NCBI GenBank assembly: GCA_011033025.1 | Contig: WFMF01000025.1 | Span: 669,018 to 733,017, forward strand | Direction of reading: 5' to 3' | DNA length: 64,000 nucleotides | Source of the DNA: Beroe forskalii | Taxonomy: Eukaryota; Ctenophora; Nuda; Beroida; Beroidae | Part shown: in pieces, positions 33,749 to 43,770 of the stretch | Layout of the letters: each line of letters begins with the position of its first letter | How positions within the stretch are numbered: the first letter of the stretch is position 1 | Notes under the pieces: generated by a model | Databases searched by the model: none | What the model saw: the letters and a program-made list of their open reading frames with translations, nothing else | What the model was told of the DNA's origin: nothing | Program-made: the position numbers and the translations under genes

Positions 33749-36700
33749 ATGGAAGATATTATATCTCTTGAAGAGATTAAGTCTCTCACTGATGCTGCAG
33801 ACATACAGAAGATATTCCTCAAACTAAGGGAACAAGAGGTTTGTTGGTTGTCATTACCTCATTATTTTTGGATGTAATTTGTTCTCATGTTTTTTGTAAG
33901 TTATTACTGCCAATTTTTTCTGCTAGATCACTTGTCCATCACTTGTCTTTGACCAAATCAATTTCAGGAAAGTGTCACAAAAGATTTAGATCAGTTACTT
34001 AAGAACCAAGCTCATTTAGAAACAAAAATGCAGAACCTCAACCAAATTTTGTGAGTTTGATTTAGAATTTCGTTATCTTATTGCTTATATTTGTCATTAT
34101 GATAAATTTATATCATCCATTTGTTATAGATTCATAGATCTTGCTACAAGTCTGGGTCTAAGATATTCTTTTTTGAATGTCATCATCTTTCAGGCCTCAA
34201 GTATCAACTATTGAGAAAGGATGTTTATCACTTCGAGATAAGATCAATAATACAAATGTATTAGCAGAAAAAGTCAGCAGAAAAGTGAGAGAACTTGACA
34301 TGGCCAAGGTAACAATCTCAGTCATTTTGCTAAGCAGTACCATAACTGAGCTTGAAATAGCTTCTCATTATACTATGCAACTCTTATGAATTAACCCAAT
34401 CCATTAAATCCCATATTTTTATTACATCCCATTAGTTCTGACCTAGTCTAATGCAGGGCCATGTGGAGAATTATGAATTAACCCAATCCATTAAATCCCA
34501 TATTTTTATTACATCCCATTAGTTCTGACCTAGTCTAATGCAGGGGCATGTGGAGAGCTGTATCAGTCGTGTGAACGATATCATAGCACTGACTCGCTGT
34601 GTTGAAGGAGTTGAAGAAACCATGTCAGCTGATAACTTAGAACAGGCTGCTCAACATATCAGCAAGTACTTACAGATTGACAAGAGTCTGATCAGCAACA
34701 TTGATGATGATGTCGTGGGGTCATTTGCTGTGCTCAAAGATGCAGAACTGAGGATAATCAACAACATAAATTCAAGGTATTTTGAATGATTCACTGAATG
34801 ACCTCCTCATGTTGTAGACTGTACAGTAAAAGCATTTTCCCTAGTTCTAATGAGCAGCAAACAGTTTTGATCTCATCTCAGTTATTAACACATTTCAGAT
34901 TTGACACAGCTGCTAAGGAGGGCGATGAGAAGGGCGTTGAGAAGTTTGCCAAGCTTTACCCTCTTGTTGGGAGGTCAGAGGATGGCCTATCCAAATACAG
35001 CAAGTACTTGTCTGGGAAGGTCTCGTCTCGTGGTCAGCATCACCTTACTGCAGCCCTCAAAATGTCTAAAGATGGTGGGTACAATACTGAAATATACTGG
35101 TATGCTTGAAATGTACTTAAACTTGAAATTGATCGTAAAAAGTATGTTTTGAAATTATTGAATTACGTTAAAAATGTGAGTATTCTATTTCGATGCTATC
35201 CCCCTTTCCAGATAAGAGATGGGGTGTTATGTTTGCTGACACACTGACTCGTTTGTTTGAAGACACAGCCCGGATTATTGAGGACTGTTATTTGGTGCTC
35301 GATACTGCTTATGGTATGTTATGTGGGAAATGAGGGAAAACAGAATCTTATGATTGTATAAAAATTTCAACCATTTTCTTGAAGATTACTACTAATATTT
35401 CGAGTGCCGTGAAGCGTCTGTTGATGGATATCTCTTCACAGAAACAGAGTCCCTGCAAAGCGTAGTGAGTGTAATACAGGAGGAATGTATCAGACAAGCA
35501 AGAAACACGTTCAGTAACTTCCTTCAAACCAGGAATGTCATTGACATCACCACCTCCAGTGGTAATGCTGCACAGGTAATCAGTGGGGTAGGAGTATATC
35601 GTAATTTGAATCATACTGCCTTGTGTGTGTATCAAATAAACTATCATCAATTATTTGTGATTTCTTCTATCTTAGTATACTTCTTCCGAAGCCATCTAAC
35701 ATCATTACGATTTTTCGCACCAAAATCGTCTGTTTTTCAGCCAGCTGCGCAGGAGCAGGATATCAAACTTGATCAGATTCTCGAGGAAATGGTAATAATG
35801 AACTCCCGAGCAGAGATGTACTCTAACTTCGTAAAACGGAAACTCCAGGTTAGTGCATGGATCAATGATTCAAAAGTACTATTTTATAGATGACTCTACG
35901 GAAATTCTGATATTGGAAGAGTTAATCCTTAACAGTCAAGAATTGAGTGCCCTAATATTCGATACCGGTACTTGGAGTTTATACAGAGATCAACAGATTC
36001 CATTGTATTGAACTTTCAAATCTCAGGTGGAAGAGTGGGATGGCTTGCAGGGGATGTACTCCTTGCAAAACGAAACAATGGGGCATTACATCACTCTGGA
36101 AACACAGTTCATGAAGCAAAACATCCAGAAGGTTTGTTTTAAGGCTAAGATTGACCCAAGTTATGATCGATGATAATATAAGGGAAATAGGATCTGGTGT
36201 GACTGAATGAACTATAAGTATGAAGGATTCAGGGTTTTACAATGCGAATCACTAGACTTCTCCAGGCCATGACGATGGAGAGACGAGACAGCAAGTCCCT
36301 TGTGTCCAGCATTGTGGATGATGCGTGTTACTTGGTACAGAAAAGCGTCAACAGGGCCATCAGCTCGCGGAGTGTCGACACCGTGTGTGCGATGATCAAT
36401 AATGCGGCGTGAGTTTTTTCTTAATTTTCTCTGAGAGTTAGACGTCGTGTTTATGGTTTTTGGAGGTCAAATGGTTTTTGGGTGGTGATCCTGATTTAAA
36501 AGTTTAAACTGACCAATACTCAACTAATCCGAATCTTGTGTTGAATATGTTGGACTCAACTCACTCCACCTCTTTATTATCCTTTCCCCTCCCCCAGCTC
36601 GATCCTGTCGGTTGAGGTGTGCAGTGAGCTCTCAGAAGTCCTTAAGAAGGGTTACCCTAACGCATTGAGTTACTCCTGGCAGCAGGGCACTGAGGAACAG

Positions 36701-37187
36701 GTTCAGCAGCTGAAGGAGAGTTTCCTGACTGCTCTCAACAACCTCAACGCTGTAGCTGGCAACGTCACCAAACTCAAGAGGGGCTTCGAGGTGAGCTGAT
36801 CTCAAGAAATTGATGAAACGTGTAGTGCTATGCCTCCCTGGCTCTGATGAAATGAACTTGAGAAAATGGTGTTTCAGGTGGTACAAAAATGGCATCCCAT
36901 CAATTGTTGAAAGATCAGATCATTTAATGATTCCATTTTTAGGAATAATAATATTTAGGAAAGAAGAGCGCAGTTTAAAAACCCCCTCCCCTGCGCAGGT
37001 AAAATGTGAGAAATGTTTTGGCTCGCTGCCAAAGCTGTCCACATGTATCCAGGGGCTGGGTGACGTGTACACTGAGTTCCGTGATACGTTATCTCGTGGG
37101 GAGGTGGAGTTGTGCAGGGCTGCTGTCTTCCCCAAAGTACACCCCGTTATTGCGGAGTTCGCTAGCTCCAGTCACGTAATTACTGAG
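33749..37187 (+). CDS. COG4: Conserved oligomeric Golgi complex subunit 4, C-terminus not found
   Basis: COG4 is a lobe-A subunit of the COG tether for retrograde intra-Golgi vesicles. Exons: 33749-33838, 33968-34050, 34194-34308, 34544-34776, 34899-35074, 35212-35314, 35442-35575, 35741-35848, 36027-36131, 36266-36408, 36598-36790 and 36999-37187, all GT-AG and in frame. Conserved stretches include LVKxLD-like helices at the N-terminus, LEQAAQHISKYLQIDKS, FDTAAKEGDEKGVEKFAKLYPLVG, FADTLTRLFEDTARIIE, MNSRAEMYSNFVKRKL, SSIVDDACYLVQKSVNRAIS and CAMINNAA. The last exon ends at HVITE|gtaagg. The remaining ~170 residues expected from human COG4 were not found before the oppositely oriented gene at 45.9 kb. 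The gene may be truncated, rearranged or have a very long intron. Confidence 0.9.
34384..34557 (+). repeat. 87-bp tandem duplication of a COG4 3' splice site
   Basis: Units 34384-34470 and 34471-34557 differ at only two or so positions. Each contains the end of the intron, the acceptor CTAATGCAG and the first ~14 exon bases (GGSCATGTGGAGA). Using the first acceptor would stay in frame but reach a TAG before the second, so the second acceptor (exon from 34544) must be used. Confidence 0.9.
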
Positions 37188-38821
37188 GTAAGGGGTATGA
37201 TTGATTGAAAACCCCCATGGGGATTGCCTCATTTAATTTTAATGACGATGAGATTGTTTGAAGGGTCAGGGATGGAGGGGAAGTAAGGATGACACGAAAA
37301 GATAACATTTCATAAATTTTAAAGTCGTGATTTTTTCCTGTTCCCAATCGCGTTTTTGTTTTACAAAAAGGCATTGAGAAAAGGTTAGCAGAGATCGTGT
37401 TTTGTGGGGTCTGTGTGTATACTACCTTTACGCGTACTGTTAAATCTGAAATAGGTGGTGATCCGATTTGGTATGCGTGTATGTACGTATGCACGTATGC
37501 TCCATTTTCAAGCATTCAGCTGCTCCTTTATAATATCACTTGCGTCAATATAGCTTGGTGTAGTGGTATCCTGTACAGCACTGCAGCTTGCTTACAGGTA
37601 TTCCAGTTCAATGCTCTGTCCATCCTAATGCTGAAACTAGGAGATTGCTTCTTTTCAACAACTTCATTATTCTTCATTTCACCAAACTTGTCAATGACAA
37701 GAGGCATGAATGTTCATCGATTTTCTTGAAATTTCCATCAAATTTTGATTGAGTTTCAATCAAATTTTAACATTTTTCTTTCAAACAGGAGACAATTCAC
37801 AATGTGCAATTTGAGTTTGATCAATGTATGGGTTATTTGTATGGGTTATTTGTATGGGTTATTTGTATACGTGTACAATGTACATAACATGTCTGTTCGT
37901 ATCATGTATTCCTGTTATGTGTACATTAATTGGTATGTGTGTACTACCTACGTGGCGAATGTATGCATAATAATGGTAGCTGGTCCGACTAATCGGTTCT
38001 ACTTTATCAAGTACGCAGAGTCTAATCGATTCTATACGTGATGAGTAATTATACCACAAAAATATAGAAGAAGTATGCACTCAAATTGTCAACAGCTCAA
38101 CATAGTAAATTGCATGGATATATCCTCAGAATATAATAACACTGGACAAACTCTGACTCGTTTACATCAGTTTTGGGATAACTGTTGAAATTCATGTCAA
38201 TATCAGCTTAATCAGACAATTAGAAATAATTAACGTAGATCTAACTTCGCAGTCGATGGTATCTCACATAAAATATCTCTGGTACACTCGATACCAGACA
38301 TATTTACTGAAAAGAGCGGTGCCCTTGGCACAGAAGTGATAATATTCTGCACCCGCTGGTGAGATAAGGTGAAATTATGCAGCATAACATGTAATCACGC
38401 TTATCATTGATACTGTGTTTTATAGATAACGATAATATAATGAATTAATTATTGATACTCACTCCCATGGAATGGTTTTTGAAGAGGCTATGGGAGTATA
38501 AGTGTGTAATGAACGGTTCTCAATAATGATGATGCATAATTAGATAATGCTACGTGCTACGTTTGAGTGCTTAGTCATCAGCTTAATATGACATGATGAT
38601 ACACGCAGCTTTTATTTTAGTTTTCTAAGTGACTGCTATTAAATTTGTTCCCTGTGTGGCTAAGTGATGTATTATAAGTCTCGACAGGTTTTAGACCGAT
38701 TTAAAGGGTAGTACTATATCCGTGAGAGTCGTGTTATACACGCGTTTTATATCATGTGTTTGTTATGACACACTGTAATTTAATACCATTTCAAATGCAA
38801 AACTATGCGACCTTTGTATTT
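37188..38821. other. Region after the last visible COG4 exon
   Basis: I find no convincing COG4 C-terminal exon. An acceptor-like CAG at 37790 is followed by a short open stretch that runs into 15-bp repeats (TATGGGTTATTTG, about 37825-37872). The remainder is AT-rich and non-coding. Confidence 0.45.
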
Positions 38822-39143
38822 GCGTTACAAAAATGTGTATATCTCCCAGGTTTTTTGAGCAAACTTGATGAAACTTTCAGGATATTTAGAGCTCGATGAA
38901 AGCAACATCTCAGTGAAGTTTAGATTCATTTTTGAGCTCCAGAAGCGGAGTTATGACCGAAAAGCCAGTTTTTAAGCGATAACTTTAAAACATAAAACCG
39001 GTTTATTTGCCATATCTCAACTTCTGAAGGTCAAAAATGTTAGCTACTCAAGGATCATATTGGTCACATGTTGCCGTTATATCCTGAAAGTTTGATCAAG
39101 ATTGCTCAAAAAACGGGGAGTTATGCGCTTTTTTGTAATGTGT
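38822..39143. mobile_element. ~320-bp foldback (long inverted-repeat) element
   Basis: The left half (from GCGTTACAAAAATG, with CAGGTTTTTTGAGCAAACTT) pairs with the right half (AAGATTGCTCAAAAAAC to TTTTTTGTAATG) over nearly its whole length, with about 15-25% mismatches. There is no coding capacity. It looks like an old foldback MITE. Confidence 0.7.
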
Positions 39144-39176
39144 AAACAAGCATTTTGCTTATTACCATATAAGGTA

Positions 39177-40951
39177 ACGAGAAAACCTGTTGGGGGTTTT
39201 CTTTTATTGGACGTATAGTCAGTTGGACGTACGATAAATTGAATGAAGTCATAGATGCCATTTTTTACCGGGGGTAGGGGTGCAACGTAACGAAATTACG
39301 AATTATTTCCATAGGATTTTAATATGAATCAGAAAATGTTGCAGAATTTGCGATTATAAATTAATGTCGAGGACTCATAACAGTAAATATGAAGAACTCC
39401 AGAACAATGGTTTTCTAATCCGAAGTTCAGATTCAGAGAAAAGATGAGCAACAAATCGTTAAAATCAAAATTGTCTGCATTTTCATCTGTTTTGAACCCA
39501 CTTCTAACTTGAGTAATTGAAAATTCCTCCTTCTGTCGAATCCTCGCAGCAAACCATCAAAACTACAAATATCTTGATATGAAAGAATTATCGCTGATTT
39601 TCACTATGGAACAAATTGTTCAACTCTGACCTTTTCTCCTACAATAGTGATTAGAGTTGATAGTCTTCTGTCGTAAACATTTTACCAAAATCGAAAATTC
39701 CATTGAGAACGTTAATTATGACTTAAAACAGTTGAAACGTTTCAAAAGTACACAGTAACGAAATGGCAGATTCTTCGTTAAAATGCACGTGCAGTTTTTG
39801 CGCGCAATCACCAATCACCATAACGACGCGCGCAACTGGTGAATTAAATCTTGAACTCGATATTGTTTTTCGCGATTCCTTTTCCAACTTTGAGCATTAA
39901 TTACGGAAAATCTAAAGCCTAAATTCAAATAAAAATAATGCTTCTCTAGAGGGAATTTATTTTTCTACTACCCTGCAAAAAATCGCGGGATTACAACTCC
40001 GTTTTTAGCCGGCGTTTGGGTTGCGCTAAGCACGGTGCTTCAACTGCCTTAATCCTTTATAATAATGACGAGAAAACCCGTTGGGGGTTCTCTTTAATTG
40101 GACGTATAGGTGTATAGTCAGTTGGACGTACAACGTACGATAAATTGAACGAAGTCATTGATGCAATTTTTTGTTACTGGGGGTAGGGGTGCAACGTAAC
40201 GATATTACGAATTATTTCCATAGGATTTTAATATAAATCAAAAAATGTTGCTGAATTTTCGATTATAAATTAATGTCGAGGACACATAACAGTAAATATG
40301 AAGAACTCCAGAACAATGGTTTTCTAATCCGAAGTTCAGATTCAGAGAAAAGATGAGCAACAAATCGTTGAAATCAAAATTGTCTGCATTTTCATCTGTT
40401 TTGAACCCACTTCTAACTTGAGTAATTGAAAATTCCTCCTTCTGTCGCATCCCCGCAAAAAACCATCGAAACTACGAATATCTTCACATGGAAGAATTAT
40501 CGCTCATTTTTACAATGGAATCCTACAATAGTGATTAAAGTTGGTAGTATTCTGTCGGAAACTTTTTACCAAACTCGAAAATTCCATTGAGAACGTAAAT
40601 TATGACTTTAAACAGTTGAAACGTTTCCAAAGTAAACAGTAACGAAATGGCAGAATCTTCGTTAAAATGCACGTGCAGTTTTTGCGCGCAATCACCAATC
40701 ACCATAACGACGCGCGCAACTGGTGAATTAAATCTTGAACTCGATATTGTTTTTCGCGATTACTTTTCCAATTTTGAGCATTAATTACGGAAAATCTAAG
40801 GACTAAATTCAAATAAAAATCATGCTTCTCTAGAGGGAATTTATTTTTCTACTGCCCTGCAAAAAATCGCGGGATTTCATGTCCGTTTTTAGCCGGCGTT
40901 TGGGTTGCGCCAAGCACGGTGCTTCAACTGCCTTAATCCTTTATAATAATG
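39177..40951 (-). mobile_element. Two ~890-bp tandem units with terminal hairpins (family T)
   Basis: Units 39177-40067 and 40068-40951 are head-to-tail and highly similar. Each begins on the plus strand with ACGAG followed by a hairpin with a CCCGTTGGG-type centre. The junction is exact (AATAATG|ACGAG, then AATAATG|ACTAG into the next element). On the minus strand each unit therefore ends in a hairpin plus CTCGT, resembling a Helitron-type 3' end. No coding capacity is apparent. Confidence 0.65.
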
Positions 40952-41743
40952 ACTAGCAGGCCCGTTGGGCCTGCAAATACACAGCTCACTCGGCGCTGCT
41001 ACGCAGCACCTCGTTCGCAAATATTGAACACTAGCATTCAAATTGATTGGATAATTTTTACTGCATCAAAAAATTGCAATCAGATCAATAGTTATGCGCA
41101 ACGAATTTTATGAAGGAGCAGGGTGAAAAATAGTTCGACGATTAGTCTCAGTAATTGTGCTAAATCATGTGACTTTTGTTCCGTTTTTGTTCCGCAGGAT
41201 GATGTTAAATCTGACAACTGATTCTCATACTAACATTGGACAATTTTTTTCATATTGACCCGGGCCAGGATCAATTCTTGGTAATCTGCTTCACCTATAT
41301 TCAACTCGAATAAATTGTACACTTTTGTAAACCTTAGATTGCTCTAAGCGTTCAATTTCAAAATTACAGTTACTACTGTTATCACCGACTAAGCATTGAT
41401 TATAGACCGAACTCTGCCACAGATTTATGATAACAATCCATCTGAAATATCCTCCGTTATTCAAGCTATGTCCATTCTCCATCTTGAGATCTTGAACTTG
41501 AAGTAAAGAAAACGTAAAATTTCCAAAATCTACAGTACAGCATTTAACAGTAGAAGCGTGTTAGAAAGCACTCGCATAGAACTGATCATTATCTGCACGT
41601 GCACTAAAATTGGTTTCCATAGCAGCGGTACCTCTTTTCTCCCGTTTGCATTCGTTTCTCTTGATATTTTCTTGGCAAGCTTAAATTTAATTCGGTGCGG
41701 AAGCACAAACAAACATTATTCACGTGCTCTTACGAAATTATAA
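40952..41743 (-). mobile_element. Hairpin-ended element, family S, copy 1
   Basis: On the minus strand it ends with the hairpin GCAGGCCCAACGGGCCTGC, overlapping a terminal CTAG, and then T. A second subterminal hairpin (GCTGC-GTA-GCAGC) lies 30 bases inside. It is fused directly to the tandem family T units and has an inverted relative at 51.0-51.8 kb. A 63-codon minus-strand frame (41291-41482) is partly conserved in the other copy but is broken there. Confidence 0.65.
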
Positions 41744-41829
41744 TTAAGATGTGTGCTTGTAGTTGTTGTGTACAGGGTGTGTCTTGTGTACACCGTTCGA
41801 CTACTATAGTACTTTAGAGGCTCAAACTC

Positions 41830-42230
41830 ACCGCAGAAATATGATTTAGAGCACTCGGCTCAGCTTCGCTTCGCCTCGCACTCTATATAATTTAAATGTC
41901 TCCAGCTGCGCTGTCGACATTTAAATTTTATATTGAGCCCTGCTCGCGCAGGGCTCTATATTGTCTGCGTGTTCGTCTTACGCCTCGAAAGTACATAAAG
42001 AAGATCCCAACTTACCAGCGTAATCTTACAGTTTACACCAAATCGAAAAAGCGTACAAAATTTCTAACGAATGGAAGAGTTCACAAAATGTGCCTAAATT
42101 TGAAATATAGAGTAAAGTTCATCTCCCGCCCATCTTACTTACTGAAATGACACCGAATATTAGAGTTACCGAGGTGTCTCGACCTTTTGAGGCGCGGCGT
42201 ATTAAGCCGCGCTTCGGTATACTTCTTCGG
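41830..42230. repeat. Cluster of short palindromes
   Basis: Several hairpins stand close together: AATTTAAATGTC paired with GACATTTAAATT (about 41888-41928), GAGCCCTGC-TCGC-GCAGGGCTC (about 41935-41957) and GGCGCGGCGTATTAAGCCGCGC (about 42191-42212). No target duplications were evident here. Confidence 0.6.
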
Positions 42231-42249
42231 ATCATGATAGCGCACAAAT

Positions 42250-42312
42250 TTGTCAGGCGTTGCCTGACCCCCTCGCGCGCGCGAAGCGCGCGCGCCCCGA
42301 CTCGTCAGACAA
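42250..42312. mobile_element. Hairpin element family P, copy 2
   Basis: 63 bp. The left arm TTGTCAGGCGTTGCCTGAC is a self-hairpin with the same GTT loop as copy 1 but with G-C instead of A-T pairs. The centre is a perfect CGCGCGCG-CGAAG-CGCGCGCG-type stem. The right arm is shortened to GTCAGACAA. An exact 8-bp duplication GCACAAAT flanks it (42242-42249, 42313-42320). Confidence 0.8.
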
Positions 42313-42364
42313 GCACAAATGTGCTTTCCTGTTAGTGTTTTGCATACTCATAGTAAAAAAGTAC

Positions 42365-42392
42365 CCAAGCGCGGCATTTCACGCTGCGCTTC
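42365..42392. mobile_element. Putative 28-bp hairpin insertion
   Basis: A single hairpin (AAGCGCGGC...GCTGCGCTT) is flanked by an 8-bp direct repeat AAAAGTAC (42357-42364, 42393-42400). It resembles the stem at 42191-42212. If real it is the smallest inserted unit in the window. Confidence 0.45.
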
Positions 42393-42668
42393 AAAAGTAC
42401 GAGTCATCCTTATCCTAAACCTAACAAATCCTGATCCTAACCAGAACCCTAACCTTAATGCTTAAAGCGCTAGATGCGCTTAATTATATTTTTCTGAGTG
42501 ACGTCATTGTCATAGATAATAAAAGCTCCCGTTTACATGGGAGACTGACCCCAATGACAGGAATCGAAGCAATTCAAATTTCAAGTGTAATCAGATCAAG
42601 CCAGTGACGGTTAAGGAAGATTTAAAAAAAATCCATACTTTCTTCGCCAGAGACTTCGCTGCAATGGC

Positions 42669-42760
42669 TTGACGGCTTGTCAGGCGTTGTCTGAGTGTCT
42701 GACTTGTCTGACGTCGGTCAGGCAACGCCTGACAATGTCTGACCCCTTCGCCTCTGACAA
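42669..42760. mobile_element. Hairpin element family P, copy 3
   Basis: 92 bp, containing TTGTCAGGCGTTGTCTGA and its inverse TCAGGCAACGCCTGACAA plus an extra CTGACTTGTCTGACG section, so it may be a composite. An exact 8-bp duplication GCAATGGC flanks it (42661-42668, 42761-42768). Confidence 0.75.
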
Positions 42761-42779
42761 GCAATGGCAGCTCCCGGCG

Positions 42780-42874
42780 TTCCTAAGCCCGCATAGGTGT
42801 GTGAACGCGCCGCGCGCTTCCCTACGGGACACACTGTGCCGCGCGAGCCACACAGGGATATACGTGTTTAGCAA
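42780..42874 (+). mobile_element. Hairpin element family Q, copy 2
   Basis: 95 bp, very similar to copy 1 (1501-1608) with a short internal deletion. It is flanked by an exact 9-bp duplication CTCCCGGCG (42771-42779, 42875-42883) and begins 11 bp beyond the duplication of family P copy 3. Confidence 0.85.
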
Positions 42875-43035
42875 CTCCCGGCGTACACTTACAGTTTCCT
42901 GATCCTGATCCTGTACGCTCTGCTGAGCTTGAGTGAACTTGCCAGACATTTAAAATTAAAAAAATGTCTGGCAAGAGTGAACCGTGTGGCTACTGGCTAC
43001 TGGCTAGTGCTATTAGTACTTAGCCTCCCCTTGTC

Positions 43036-43103
43036 TTGCTAAACACGTATATCCCTGTCTGCGTTGCGCGGCGCGCGTACGCACACCTATGCGGGCTTAG
43101 GAA
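43036..43103 (-). mobile_element. Hairpin element family Q, copy 3, nested in family P
   Basis: 68 bp in inverse orientation (TTGCTAAACACG to CGGGCTTAGGAA). An exact 9-bp duplication CCCCTTGTC flanks it (43027-43035, 43104-43112). The right duplication runs into a family P terminus (TTGTCAGACG), so this copy inserted into the edge of an existing family P element. Confidence 0.85.
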
Positions 43104-43107
43104 CCCC

Positions 43108-43178
43108 TTGTCAGACGTTGTCTTCCGCGGACGCGCGCGCGCCCGCCGAAGGCGTAGGGGTCAGACAACGTCTGACAA
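43108..43178. mobile_element. Hairpin element family P, copy 4
   Basis: 71 bp with arms TTGTCAGACGTTGTC and GGTCAGACAACGTCTGACAA and a CGCG-rich middle. Its left edge was split by family Q copy 3. Its original flanks (GCCTCCCC and GGTTCCCC) agree at six of eight positions, consistent with a decayed duplication. Confidence 0.7.
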
Positions 43179-43411
43179 GGTTCCCCTAACGCATATGTGT
43201 GCAGACCGCTCGATTGAGCGCCTCGATAAAGACGCGGATTTCCTCTGCGGCCTGCGCGCTTCAACTTTCTTTACAAATTCCGTCAAAAGCACTTAGCACA
43301 CAATTTTTGCGCGTCTCATTATCGACTTCGAGCCCTTTTTCGATCGAGCGTTCTGCACACATATGGGTAACCAGGGGTGTCGCGCGCATAAAACTAGGGA
43401 TCTGGTTAGAG

Positions 43412-43481
43412 TTGCCAGACGTTGCCTGGCCCCCTGCCCCGACTCGCATGTCGCAGAGTCGGGGCGCGCAACGTCTGGCAA
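43412..43481. mobile_element. Hairpin element family P, copy 5, nested in family R
   Basis: 70 bp with arms TTGCCAGACGTTGCCTGGC and GCAACGTCTGGCAA and a central stem CCCCGACTC...GAGTCGGGG. An exact 8-bp duplication GGTTAGAG flanks it (43404-43411, 43482-43489). The duplicated bases belong to the end of a family R copy (CTGGTTAGAGCAA) spanning about 43370-43492, so it is a nested insertion. Confidence 0.8.
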
Positions 43482-43509
43482 GGTTAGAGCAACTGCAAGT
43501 TGTCTCTCC

Positions 43510-43770
43510 ACCTTTTGTCACAAATGTCCCATTTGTCCCAAATATCCCATTTGTCCCAAATAATAATATCCCAATTGCTTCTGTCCCAATTCACTTTTAG
43601 AGTCACATTTTTCTCTGTCTCAATTGTCCCATTTGTGATTGTCCCAATTTTCCCAGTCTGCATTCACTTTTTGGGTCCCAATTGTTCTATTTTCTCTGTC
43701 CCATTTGTCCCAATTTTCCCTGTCCCAATCCAATTTTTCTTGAGTTTGGGACAATTGGGACAGTGACACC
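43510..43770 (+). repeat. Degenerate TGTCCCAATT/TGTCCCATT minisatellite
   Basis: About twenty imperfect copies of a ~9-13-bp unit with the core TGTCCCA lie here, ending with an inverse copy (TTGGGACAATTGGGACA). Confidence 0.75.

Noticed and set aside
37788-37840. Next COG4 exon after the CAG at 37790
   Set aside because: The short open stretch does not resemble the expected COG4 sequence and runs straight into 15-bp repeats.
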